Position numbers and translations under genes: made by a program
Shown: positions 1 through 16,394 of the stretch, piece after piece
Layout: each line of letters begins with the position of its first letter
Position numbering within the stretch: the first letter of the stretch is position 1
Notes under the pieces: generated by a model
What the model was told of the DNA's origin: nothing
The model's database searches: none
What the model saw: only the letters and a program-made list of their open reading frames with translations
Assembly: GCA_943704525.1 (NCBI GenBank)
Contig: CALSCQ010001381.1
Span: forward strand, 1-64,000
Direction: 5' to 3'
DNA from: Pigoraptor vietnamica
Taxonomy: Eukaryota; Opisthokonta; Filasterea
DNA: 64,000 nt

Positions 1-89
1 CCCCCCCCCCCCCCCCCAACCCGACAACAACACACACACACAGCACTCACTTGGTATTGTCGTCTCATGCCGTCCGTCTTTCGTTGCAG
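1..89 (+). other. Intron fragment of NAA15, with C-tract at the window edge
   Basis: Bases 1-17 are a run of C, followed by AC repeats. The stretch ends in TCGTTGCAG at 81-89, a good 3' splice site for the first visible NAA15 exon. No coding signal is seen. Confidence 0.7.
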
Positions 90-2838
90 GCGACGCCTTC
101 ACGACGCTTTTGGACGCGTACATGCGGCCGCTGCTCCGCAAGGGCATCCCGTCGCTCTTCAACAGCCTCCGCGCTCTCTATGTCGACGACACGAAGGTGG
201 CGACCATCGAGCGTACGGCCCTGGCGTACGCGAAGTCGCTCAAGGCGACCGGCAAGTTCAGCGAGAGCGGTGCGTGTCCGTTTGTGTTGTTTGTCTGGAT
301 TTTGTGGGCGCTGTTCTTACGCGGGACTGTTTTGTCGTGGCCAGACACGGGCGCTGCCGAGTCGCCGGCGACGTACATGTGGTGCCTCTACTTTGTTGCG
401 CAGCACCACGACGCATGCGGGCGCACTTCGGCTGCACTTGCGTGCATAGAGGAGGCGCTGCAGCACACGCCGACGCTGATCGACCTCTACCTTGTCAAGG
501 CGCGCATCCTCAAGGTGCGCGCTGTTCGCTGTTGCCCTCGTACGGTCAAACTCCTGCCCCAGTGTCGCCCGTTGTGCGCGCTTTCTTCGTTATTCATTCG
601 TTCGTACCAAGTTTCTGACGGAAGGAATGCGTGAGTGACCGTGGCTCCTTCGCATCCCGCGCAGCACGGAGGCGACATCCAGCAGGCGTCGGTCGTCATG
701 AACGAAGCGCGCGAGCTGGACACGGCCGACCGGTACATCAACTCGAAGTGCGTCAAGTACATGCTGCGCGCCGACAAGCGCACCGAGGCCGAGCAGACTG
801 TCGGGCTCTTTGCCAAGGTGCGTTGGGGTTGTTTTGGGGCTTTCGTATCACTTAATTTGCACCCTATTGCCCTGGTGTCCCGATGCACCCATTGTCTCGT
901 GCGTAGGGCGTGTGCTGACGACTTGTCTCTGTGCCGCAGGACGACCAGGCGGACAACCTCACCGAGATGCAGTGCATGTGGTACGAGCTCGAGTGCGGCG
1001 CAAGCTGGCGGCGGTCGGGCGACATTGGGCGCGCCCTCAAGCAGTTCCACCTTGTTGAGAAGGTTTGCATTCGCGGTTGTTTGTCGCAACGTGTTGGCGC
1101 GTCTGCCGGAAGAGTGGGCCGTCAGCTAAAATTTTTGCATGCGCGCGAGGGCACAGGACTGTGTGCGATGTGCCGTTCCGCGCTCACTCGTGTCTGCACT
1201 TGTCGCGCAGCACTTTGCGGACATCACCGAGGACCAGTTTGACTTCCACAGCTACTGCATGCGCAAGATGACCATCCGCGCGTATGTGCGCCTGTTGCGG
1301 CTGGAGGACTCGCTCCGCGGCCACCGCTTCTACGTCAAGGCTGCGCTCGGCGCGATCGAGTGCTACCTGTCGCTGTTCGATAAGCCGCCGTCCTCTGGGA
1401 ACGAGACGAAGGAGGATGCGAACGGTGGGTGTGATTGCGCCCCCCCCCCCCCCGCGTGTGGCCTTGCTAACTTTTACTTTCCGATCTCTAGCGAACATGT
1501 CCGACGCCGAGCGCAAGAAGTTGCTCAGCAAGCAACGAAAAGAGAAGGCGAAGAACGAGGCGGCGGCCAAGGAAGCCGAGGAGAAGAAGGGTGGGCGGGA
1601 TCAGTTTGTGGAGACGTCCGTTTCGCGTTTCTCTTTCCTTTGCGTTGCCTGGACTCACGCCGTTTCCCTTTGCAGCGGCCGCGGCGAAGACCGATGGGAA
1701 GGGGGACAAGAGCACGTCGACGTCCAAGAAACCGGCGAAGGAGGATCCGGACGCCAACGGAGAGCTCTTGACGAAGGTGTGTCTCGTGTGCAGTGTTGCA
1801 TGAGGGGTTTGGTATTCGAGTCGCCCATCGGACGTTCGGTCGCAGTCGGATTCAGCTCTTTGTGCGTGTGTGCGTGTGCAGACGTCCGATCCCCTTGGCG
1901 AGGCCATCAAGTTCCTGCGGCCACTCCAGACGCTTGCCGCGAAGGACATTCGCACGCACCTTGTCGCGTACCAGATTTACAAGCGGCGGGGTGGGACTTG
2001 GTTGCGCGTTGGTCGCTGTCGCCCTCAGATTGAAGATGTGTTCGCCTCTGACGTGTGCCGTCGCCCGCAGGCAAGCCGCTGCTCATCCTCCAGTCGTTGC
2101 GACGGGCTTTTGCTGTGTTCCCGAACAACGCCGAACTGCACTACAACATTGTCGAATTTGCTCAGAAAAGTGGGCGCGCGCGCATTTCCGCCGTTAGCGC
2201 TCGTCGCTTTCGTGTTCCTGTCTCTGTGTGATAGGGAGTTTGTGTTGTGCCTGCATGCCATTGCCTCTTGTCTTCGGTACGTTTGAGCTGAGAGTTGACT
2301 GTTCGTGCGTCCAGTGAGCGGGGCGACGGACCTTGCGCCTGCCGTCAAGGAGGTGATCGACGCAGAGCTGCGCACGCTTCTCGGTGGCGCCCCGGACGTG
2401 CGATCGTTCAACGCAAGCTTCCTCGCGGCACACCCGTCGTCGCTGCTTCATCAGCTGCACGGTGGGTCGCGTAGAAGCCTGGTATTCTTCGGGAATTGCA
2501 GTTGGACTCACTTTTGTGTGTTGGCTTTGCCAGGTGGCCTCGCTTCCGTGCTTTTGGATGCGGCGAATGTACCCAAGGTGGCTGCGGCAATTGCGCGCAC
2601 CGACCAGTCGCTCAAGCCCCTGAACGTGAAGGTGGGTTCAGCAAAAAATATCTGTTCTGTCGTGCATGTGTGCGTGGCCTTTGTGGCTCACTTTCAACCC
2701 TCGTTATTGTAGACGGCGACGGCCGTGCACGCGGCGCTGTCTGGACCGCTATCGGCTGCCAAGGCCGTTGAGGGTTATCGCACGGCATGCCGCGCCCTGT
2801 TTCCCGCCGCTGCGCTGTTCGCCGACAGCGCCGTGTGA
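90..2838 (+). CDS. NAA15: N-terminal acetyltransferase A auxiliary subunit NAA15 (C-terminal part, 5' end outside window)
   Basis: NAA15 is the TPR scaffold that anchors the catalytic subunit NAA10 on the ribosome for co-translational N-terminal acetylation. Twelve exons are visible: 90-269, 345-514, 665-817, 940-1062, 1211-1424, 1492-1590, 1676-1776, 1882-1990, 2071-2169, 2315-2461, 2534-2631, 2713-2838. They encode about 538 residues, roughly 60% of the usual ~870. Family hallmarks: RPLLRKGIPSLFNSLRALY, YFVAQHHDACGRT, TPTLIDLYLVKARILK, then LDTADRYINSKCVKYML, all matching conserved NAA15 TPR segments. A charged Lys/Ala/Glu-rich stretch (exons 1492-1590 and 1676-1776) matches the basic linker of the family and is followed by DPLGEAIKFLRPL. 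The start codon and N-terminal TPRs lie left of the window. All splice phases agree, and every donor here is GTG or GTT. The identification is by family similarity from memory and I regard it as secure. Confidence 0.93.
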
Positions 2839-3037
2839 GCCGCAATGAAAATCCAAATGGCGGATTCGTGTTACTGCGCGTACGTTACATCGCAGATATA
2901 AGCGAGATCTCGGTATATTTCTGCCTCATCATCAACAACAACACGACGCTCTTTTCAGCGCTGAATCAACCCCTTCCCTAGGCGCGCGTGCATCAACCCT
3001 CTCTTCCCTAGGGTGCGAGTCTTCTCCGCTGCGCACA

Positions 3038-4513
<1,476 letters not shown>

Positions 4514-4519
4514 GGTGCT

Positions 4520-4582
4520 GCCTTGGCGCTGTGGGCAAATGAAGAGGTGCTGTGGGGCAAATGATGAGGTGCTGTGGGCAAC
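4520..4582 (+). repeat. Short tandem repeat 3' of Abi
   Basis: A unit of about 22-24 bp containing GAGGTGCTGTGGGGCAAATGA occurs about three times with small differences, directly after the Abi stop. It lies in the spacer between the convergent Abi and RCE1 genes, probably in the 3' UTR. Confidence 0.6.
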
Positions 4583-4801
4583 CCTCTCATTGAATAAGGG
4601 TTGCAGTGCTTTCGCTTGATGTGAGTTGCAGGGGCGCTGGGTTTCAGACACACTGCGGATCACGTGACGAAGCTAGGACACTAAGGCACCTTCTGCGTCG
4701 AGGCGATATGAGTAGGCAAACACTGTCAACTATTTGCGCTCCAATCAAGCGATGAAGAACTCATGACATTCCGACAGCGGTGTGTGAGCGGCGCGCTGCG
4801 T

Positions 4802-6349
4802 TTATGTCGACGAGTGCATGAAATGCGACCCGTAAATGGACGGATCCGTCGCGGGAAACAGCAGCACGCAGAAGGAGACGAGGCCGGCGACAAACACGGC
4901 CCACAGCCCTGCGCAACATTCGCATTAATACCGGCCTTCGGCATCGTGGTCAAAACATTTGAAATGAAAAAACAGGCAACGCGGCGCACGCGTGTGTACG
5001 CGGGAGCAGGCCATCAGCAGACATTCCATTCTAGCGGTTGCAGGCATGACACTCACATAGCGCGTTCCTGTGCGCCGATATCTCGCCAAAGCGAGGGAAC
5101 CCCATCAAGTTGCAGAACACGTGCGTCGCAATCGGGCCAAATATACTCCCTGCATGTGCGTGAAAACGCGCGTGAGTGCAAGGATCGATGACATCCCGCA
5201 ATTATGAGTTCCAGTCGATTGCACGCGCGCACCCACACACACACAAAAAGGCACTGCAGTTAATTATCTCGCCGTTACTCACCAGTCCGAACCAGCAGAA
5301 ACGACGAGTAGAGCCCAAACACCGACGTGTAAAAGAGTTGCACGCCTGTGTGGGCATCATGTCAGCACACAACAGACGCAAGGGGCGCAGACATCGAGTT
5401 ACTCACCGACAATAAGCACGGCCCGTGGCAGCGGGGTGCCCTGCGCGTGCAGAATGTGCAAAATGTGGTGCGCATGCGCTGCGAACATGCGCGGACAAGA
5501 ACGCGGGAACTCCCGAGTGAGCAGGCGAGACAACGACAAGGCCATGCGAACGTCGGTGACATACCGAGGCCGAAGAACAGCGGGTTCACCAAAATGGCCG
5601 TGTTTGGGCCAAACGCAGGCACGAGCAGCGGCATCATGCACCCGCGGAAGACAATCTCCTCCGTCAGGGGACCCTGCCGTGCGCACGCGTCAGAGTAACG
5701 CCAATGTAACGACGCGAGGGTTGACGGTGCGTTACATGGAGATATGACGAGCATCTACACATAACTGCCCACCACTACGATATTACGAAGGGACACAAGG
5801 TCCCACGACACGCGGTCCGAGAGCGACTCTCCGTCGGCGTAGTCCATTACGAGTGGGCCGACAAAGAGGACGATTGTGATCGCGAGCGGAATGAGCGTCG
5901 CCCGCAACGCATTGTCCTCTCGAAAACCCATCCAATAGAGCACGCCGTGGGCGTTGGGCTGGGGGTGATCGTGTGAGCAACACGACATATGCACAGTGAA
6001 CGACGCGCAATCGCCAACATGGTAGGTACGCAGAAAGCGCCTGGCGCTCGGTGGCACATACCTCTCCATCGTCAGCTGTTGTCGCAAACACGTGTGCGAG
6101 CAAGAGCGGGACACTAATCACGACGAAAGACACGCTCACGAACCGCCTCAAGATGACATCGGGTTCGTCACGATGTCTGTGGGACGCAGGGCCGAGTTCA
6201 AGAGGACTGGCACAAAAGCACCCTCGAGGCAAGGGGACTTACCGATGCAGCGGCGTTCTCCACAGGTAAAGACTGCCGACGAACACGAGCGTGAACGCAA
6301 GGCACGCGGCAACCGCCTCGAAGGGGCTTGCGACGAATACGACGCCCAT
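4802..6349 (-). CDS. RCE1: CAAX prenyl protease 2 (RCE1)
   Basis: RCE1 is an ER-membrane glutamic protease of the ABI/CPBP family that removes the -AAX tripeptide from prenylated proteins such as Ras. Eight exons on the minus strand: 6349-6243, 6176-6062, 5958-5773, 5673-5565, 5478-5407, 5345-5283, 5149-5057, 4908-4802; 283 aa, normal length. Catalytic motifs are all present: LTEEIVFRG (glutamate/arginine motif) in exon 4, AHAHH (first histidine) in exon 5, and THVFCNLMGFP (His-x3-Asn) in exon 7. Hydrophobic segments around these fit an eight-helix membrane protein. The N-terminus MGVVFVASPFEAVAACLAFT starts in a membrane helix as in animal and yeast RCE1. It shares a 536-bp divergent spacer with the gene at 6886. 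Splice phases are consistent throughout. Confidence 0.92.
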
Positions 6350-6667
6350 CTCCTTGGGGGCTTACAGGCTGTTGTTGCGGTGCAGAGTCACTGGCGAAAC
6401 GGCACACTTCCATGTTTCAGTGTGAGCGGCAAAATTTTCAAATGTCCACTGGACAAACTGTTTGGGGTAACCGGAAAAAAGTACATGCCGTCGGCCTCGA
6501 ACCCGCGTCGACAAGTCGTGGGCAGCATCTCGAGAAACAGCTCTTCTTTGTGGCGCGCTCCCTGGCAACGGAAGAAGCTAATTTGGCCCTCGCGGGAGCA
6601 ATCGCTCCACTGCGGTTTCAGCGCACCCACGCACCACGTGTGCACACACACACACACACACACACAC

Positions 6668-6706
<39 letters not shown>

Positions 6707-6885
6707 ACACACACACACACACACACAGAGACGCATACACCACAGCGGCATGCACACGCGCACGTGCAGCAACAGCATGCACAGGCACCACACATGTTGT
6801 GACTTCATTTCCTCTAATTATTTTTCGTGAATAAGACTGTAATCAACTTTACCGCAGCGCTTCCTTTGCCATCGACCGCCCCACC
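6350..6885. other. Divergent intergenic spacer with long (CA)n tract
   Basis: This is the only possible promoter region for RCE1 (-) and the intronless gene at 6886 (+). About 6642-6728 is a CA microsatellite broken by single changes. I see no credible ORF or RNA gene in it. Confidence 0.6.
6642..6728 (+). repeat. (CA)n microsatellite
   Basis: Roughly 43 CA dinucleotides with a few interruptions (AACA, AGAC) lie in the RCE1/6886 spacer. Confidence 0.95.
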
Positions 6886-8091
6886 ATGGACGACCTCGTG
6901 TGTGCTTGGTACGACCATTTCAACACACTGGAAAGCGCATCCTCCACTCTCGAGAACGACTTCAACAGTTTCAGCGAACTCGAGACACTCTACGCGATTT
7001 CCTATGAATTCGCAGGCCAGTGTTACAGCTACGTGGATCTCTCGGTGTCACCCACAGCGGACGGCGACAGCAACGCCGGCGACGCGCACCCATGCAAGGC
7101 GACCGGAGAAATGTTTTCTTTCACCAACATGCTTGCCGCTGTCGCTCCAGTTGATGTAAGCGCGCTCGACGAAGGTTCCGACGTGGTAACAGAGGACTGT
7201 GTCCTTGGCGACGACGAGAAAAGCTGCAATCACGAGGCGCAAGCGGGCGACGTTCCTGCGTCTGTCGTTTATGCTGCCGACGCGACGTACGTGCACACCA
7301 CCCATGCGATCGAGTTGGCACAGGAGCTTGTCGGCGAGAACTCAGCAATCGAGGAACCCACTACGGAGCATCAGTACGACCCGATTTTTGCGAGCGACGA
7401 CGCAACTGTCTGCGACGCAGAGGAAGAGCCGTCTTTCGTTTCAGAGGGTGAACATGAATGCCGCGAGCGGGCCGGGGGCGAGAATGCGACGGGGGAAGAG
7501 TGCGCCGTGCAGGCCGCAGGGACTGTCGACGAATCGCTCGGCAACGGGGATTCACCGCAGGCGACCCTCGAGGCCAGCGAGGATATCTCGTGGTACCTCC
7601 CTCTGCGAGATGGGCTTCGCGTGCGACAGAGAGTGGCGCCCCACATCCACAACTCTAAGCGGCGGGCGCGTCGTGCTGTCACTTCCGCGAAGCCGAGCAG
7701 AAGGGCGACATCAACTGCACCGCCTACAACTGTGAGCGAGTCGCTTGAGGTGAAGGCTTCGCGCACTGCCAGCGAGAGCATACCGCAATTTTCAGCGGCG
7801 GAGACTGAGCTGGCGGACACGGCGCACACTCCTTGCGCGGCTAAGGGGAAGCCCGCGTACAAATGTCGCGCGCAGTCGTGCAAGTGTGGGAGGACCCTGC
7901 CCTCAAATCGAGCGCGTCTGATGCACGAACTGCGCGCCGTGCGCTTTGCGGCGAAGAATGGCATCATTGCGCTCTCGTCGTCGGAGCTCACGGCGAAGAA
8001 GTGCGCGCTTGGCTTCAGGTTCCACAGTTGGGCCATTGGGGTACCCCTGCTGCCCCTGTACGACGTCGATGCGGCAACCGCGACTGCGTAA
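6886..8091 (+). CDS. Unrecognised 401-aa protein with Cys/His C-terminal domain (copy 1 of a two-gene family)
   Basis: Single intronless ORF starting in a strong context (CCACCATGG) and ending TAA; 401 aa. The first ~225 residues are acidic and Ser/Thr/Glu-rich. A short motif DISWYLP...LRVRQR lies near residues 233-247, followed by a basic Arg/Lys-rich stretch. The C-terminal ~60 residues (from ~326) carry CRAQSCKCG, then LMHELRAVRFAA and FHSWAIGVP. The same domain closes the protein at 9736, so the two are paralogues. The C-x4-C-x-C plus downstream His pattern might bind zinc, but no known finger matches. No signal peptide or membrane helix is seen. An acidic-then-basic layout would suit a nuclear protein, which is inference only. 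It is unusual in lacking introns among intron-rich neighbours. I do not recognise the family. Confidence 0.85.
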   Translation: MDDLVCAWYDHFNTLESASSTLENDFNSFSELETLYAISYEFAGQCYSYVDLSVSPTADGDSNAGDAHPCKATGEMFSFTNMLAAVAPVDVSALDEGSDVVTEDCVLGDDEKSCNHEAQAGDVPASVVYAADATYVHTTHAIELAQELVGENSAIEEPTTEHQYDPIFASDDATVCDAEEEPSFVSEGEHECRERAGGENATGEECAVQAAGTVDESLGNGDSPQATLEASEDISWYLPLRDGLRVRQRVAPHIHNSKRRARRAVTSAKPSRRATSTAPPTTVSESLEVKASRTASESIPQFSAAETELADTAHTPCAAKGKPAYKCRAQSCKCGRTLPSNRARLMHELRAVRFAAKNGIIALSSSELTAKKCALGFRFHSWAIGVPLLPLYDVDAATATA

Positions 8092-8401
8092 AGTAGCCGT
8101 GACACTGGAAGCTGGTGTTACCGCGGCACAAGAGGCAAAATAGAGACAACGGGTAGAATGAACAGCGGTTACGTTTTTAATTGCCGGTGCGCGAGTGACG
8201 CCTCGAACTTGACGAGACTTTTGTCACTCAGAGCGTCGCAGCTGAAACCACTACGCCGCTGTCTTGCTCGTCTCTTGGCTCCTGTCGACGCAGGGAATGC
8301 CGCCGTTCGCAGAACGGCACGCGGCATGTGCAAGCCGGACGTAGACCGCGGTCGTCCCTCTCCCTGTCCCTCTCCGGTAACACTCTTGCTGTACACGTGC
8401 C
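8092..8401. other. Convergent spacer
   Basis: 3' flanks of the 6886 gene and the GST gene. Nothing recognisable beyond ordinary sequence. Confidence 0.5.
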
Positions 8402-9205
8402 CTAGGACGCGGTCGCAGGGCGCCTGGCCAGCCAAGCGGCAATGCGCGGTCGAGCTTCCACGCGGCCCATTAGACCGCGAAGCAGAGGAAAGGCGTCAAG
8501 TGCATTGGGCACTTCGGAGGCGTACGCGGCGAGGGCGCTGTAGGCCACAATGTCCGCGAGGCTGATGCTCTCGCCGACAAACCACCCGCATCCCCCGCCA
8601 TTGCGCGCGAGAATCGCCTCCTGGTGTCCCAAGCACCGCGGCAGGTCCTCAGCGACGAAGCGCGCGCGGGCTGCAGGGCGTTCTTCGGGCGTCGCAGCTT
8701 TCACAGCGCTTAAAGACGCCCGCAGATCTGCGAAACCGTCCACGATAGCGTCAATCTGCGCGCCCTCCACGAGGCTCGTCCCATAAAGGCCTGGAAGGCA
8801 CGTGGTTAGAGAACGTACCCAAGGGACCAGAGAAAGAAAATTGCGAAGAGCAATACGCCGTTCCGCAAAACGTCGTGGAGAAAAGGTAGCATGAGAAGAC
8901 AAAGGAACAACACGCGACTGTACGAAAAACTAGATGAAGTCAGCCCGGCGAAACTCGTAAGCTCACGGTGCAAACTCACCGTGCGTGCGTGCGACGAAGC
9001 GCGCTATTGCCATCGACTGCGCCAAGACGACACCCTCCGTCTCGAACACCGGCACCTGGCCAAAGGGCAGTCGCCCCGCATTCTTCCGCTCGGCAAAGTC
9101 GGCCTCGCTGAGGCGCACGTCGTCGTACACGGCGCCCGCTTCGGCAAGAACAAGGCGGATGGATTCTGCGGCGCCCCGCCTGTTGAAGTACAGGAGACGG
9201 GGCAT
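8402..9205 (-). CDS. Glutathione S-transferase, sigma-like
   Basis: Cytosolic GSTs conjugate glutathione to electrophiles. Two exons: 9205-8980 and 8790-8402; 204 aa, a normal GST length. The N-terminal thioredoxin-fold half reads MPRLLYFNRRGAAESIRLVL. The tyrosine at residue 6 sits where sigma-class enzymes keep their catalytic Tyr. GQVPVFETEGVVLAQSMAIARF holds the cis-Pro and the glutathione-binding Gln-Ser pair. The second exon is the all-helical C-terminal domain (GESISLADIVAYSALAAY). The start is the ATG directly before the fold. An upstream in-frame ATG exists but would add residues unlike the family. It lies between two members of an unrelated new family, head to head with the one at 9736. 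The class assignment is from sequence look only. Confidence 0.9.
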
Positions 9206-9735
9206 GGGAGTCTGGACATGCCCTGCATGCAGCCGTGGGGCGTGTCGACGCACCTGCAATCCTTCCAGCGACTTCAGGAGACTCGCGTCTGACGAGCGTG
9301 ACGTCATTGTTTTGGGAAATCCGGCGGACAAAAAAACGGCGCGTGTTACGGGTTTCGAACTTGCGGCGCCACGAAATGGAGCGCGAGGCAACGCTGTTAC
9401 CGTCCTTATTTCCTTTTTTTTTTTTTCCCTTGTGTTTGGGCAGACGCACACACTAGGGGCGCGCATCCACTCACACGCACACGCACACACACACACACAC
9501 ACACACTCTCTCTCTCTCGCCAACGCGCGCTCACACACCGCCGCACGCTGTTCCCCCGCACGCCGCGACAGCACGCCCACGACGCAACGCACGCGCCTGT
9601 TGGCCCCGTGAATTTAACAGAGGCAAGACATAAAATGTATCGTTTCAAGGTGCTCACGTTCTCGCCCGCATCGCCGCGGGTCCTCCTTTACTTTTCTGTT
9701 CCCACTTCTCATACGAACCACGCTCCGAATCGAAA
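9206..9735. other. Divergent spacer with T-tract and CA/CT microsatellite
   Basis: Between GST (-) and the 9736 gene (+). It holds a T-rich tract at about 9413-9429 and a (CA)n-(CT)n run at about 9475-9518. No gene seen. Confidence 0.55.
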
Positions 9736-10848
9736 ATGACTAGCCTTGGCGATGAGTGGAAAGCCGCATACGAAGCGCTCCCTGTCACGTTGCCGCCCAT
9801 TTCTTCCGTGTGCGACAGCATCCACGTGACGCAGATGACGCGAGGTCACGTCATCTTCGCCTCCATCGAGCCTGCATGCTACCTGGACCCGACGGAGTGT
9901 TCCTACAGCGGGGCAGACGACAGTTACCTGGCCAGCAGTCCCTGTTACATTGCCGACGAGCGCGCGAGCGTCGACCCGTCGCCCTGTTTCATAATTCCCC
10001 CGACGCCCTGCAGCGACGTGACGCTCTGGTACGACGTCGACGTCAACGCCACCGACTGCTGCGTACGCCCTGACGCGGTCGAGCTAAAGGCCGGCTACAG
10101 CATGTGCGTGCGCGAGCTCGACGAGGACCACGTCGATAGCCTGGACGCTTCCGCGCTTGTTGGCGGCATCGAGAGTCCCCCACCCTCCACGCCCGAAAGG
10201 TGCGCGGAGAGCCCCGTCACACCAGGCCCTGAGCAGCGTCCCGCGCGTTGCACAACCCCCACGTGCGGTGACATGGAGAACGCGATGCCGGCCGACGACA
10301 TATCGTTTTATGAGCCGCGTTACTTTCTCCGCTCGCGCACAAGCGACACGCCGCAAGTTTTCCCACCGAAAAAGCGCGTGTCGCACGTGCGGCCCAAGGC
10401 GTCCCGCAAGCAGAAACTGTGGCCCGCGCGTGCAGTCCTCTCCCACGAGACTGCAAAGAAGGCCCCGGCGAAGAAGAAGGCCGTCGCTGTGCCGCGGCGC
10501 GCGACAGGGCGGGTCGTCAAGGTCAAGGCGGAAAAGCAAGCCCCCGCGGCCCCGAGTGCCCAAGAACGACCGATGAAGGAGCTACGCGCTCGATCGACGG
10601 CGAGGGCGGCCACACCCGCGGAAGGCGGCGAGCGCCACCTGTGCCGTGCGAAGTCGTGCCAGTGCGCCCACGTTTTTCCCACGCGGCGGGCACTTCTGAT
10701 GCACGAGCTCCGCGCGGTGCGGACCGCGGCGAGAACGGGCGAGATTGAGTTCTCTCTCGCGGAGCTCGCTCAGCGGCAGCGTGCCATGAAGGCGACGTTC
10801 CACAGCTGGGCGATTGCTATTCCCAAGCGCGACCCGGCGAACAAATAA
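9736..10848 (+). CDS. Unrecognised 370-aa protein with Cys/His C-terminal domain (copy 2 of a two-gene family)
   Basis: Intronless ORF of 370 aa, start context GAAAATGAC, stop TAA. The N-terminal third is acidic and rich in Cys, Ser and Pro. A motif DDISFYEPRYFLRSR near residues 186-200 corresponds to DISWYLP...LRVRQR of the gene at 6886. It is followed by a strongly basic Lys/Arg/Pro stretch. The C-terminal domain from ~302 reads CRAKSCQCAHVFPT, LMHELRAVRTAA, FHSWAIAIP, aligning without gaps to the other copy. Outside these two motifs the copies are very different, so the duplication is old. The basic middle region could bind nucleic acid, which is inference. I know no family with this domain. 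Confidence 0.85.
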   Translation: MTSLGDEWKAAYEALPVTLPPISSVCDSIHVTQMTRGHVIFASIEPACYLDPTECSYSGADDSYLASSPCYIADERASVDPSPCFIIPPTPCSDVTLWYDVDVNATDCCVRPDAVELKAGYSMCVRELDEDHVDSLDASALVGGIESPPPSTPERCAESPVTPGPEQRPARCTTPTCGDMENAMPADDISFYEPRYFLRSRTSDTPQVFPPKKRVSHVRPKASRKQKLWPARAVLSHETAKKAPAKKKAVAVPRRATGRVVKVKAEKQAPAAPSAQERPMKELRARSTARAATPAEGGERHLCRAKSCQCAHVFPTRRALLMHELRAVRTAARTGEIEFSLAELAQRQRAMKATFHSWAIAIPKRDPANK

Positions 10849-11141
10849 CGGAACACTGCAGTGGCAGTGAATGGTTTTGTGAGATTGGGGCATTGGGCGT
10901 GGGCGTGCGTTGCGTCTTTCCTCGGCAATCGTTGGCAATATATCGCGGCTGCGTTTTTGGAATGCGCTTGCACTGACAGTTGCGGTGCGCTCACACACGA
11001 ACAGAGGCACCCGTGCATTCATTCGAGCCATCGTGGCATCCTAACAATAGGCGTCCAGATAGACACACGCGCAGTCCTTCGGCCCGCGAAAGACCACACG
11101 AGCCAACAGAAACGCAAACGCCCCCACGTCGACGAGCGTTC

Positions 11142-15898
<4,757 letters not shown>

Positions 15899-16394
15899 GG
15901 CGCCGATAAAGAGCGACAAGGGGTCGCAAGTGGCCGCGTCACATATTCGCCGCTGCTCCGAGTGAGCGGAAATCTGGAGGCGATTGAAAGAGAACACAAA
16001 CCCCTCTGCTGTGGGCCGCCCACACGCGCGCGAGCACACACATGTGCCCCACGCACTGTCACTTTTTTGCGCCTTCTCTGCTCGCTCTGCTCTCTCGCAC
16101 AGACGCACGCACACGCCGCCGTGTGTGGACGTGCAGTACCCTATTTCTGACGAGAATGCAATTGGTCACGTGAGGGCTGATTTTTGGCGCGCGTTCAAAA
16201 AACGCTCGAATCACGCCAAGAACGAGCTCTCCTTTTCGTTTTGCCCTCCTTTGGCGACACTCTTCCTTTGCTTGCGACGCCCTGCGCGGGCTCTCTCCTC
16301 CTTTCACCTCAGGCGTGCGCACATTGTGTGTGGCGAATTTGGGTCGACGTTTACATCGCGCGTGTGCCGCTATCTGCTCTGCACATCCTCTGTC
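15899..16394. other. Divergent spacer between RNase L-like gene and PIBF1
   Basis: 496 bp with no coding signal. It must contain both promoters. I cannot define elements in it. Confidence 0.5.
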
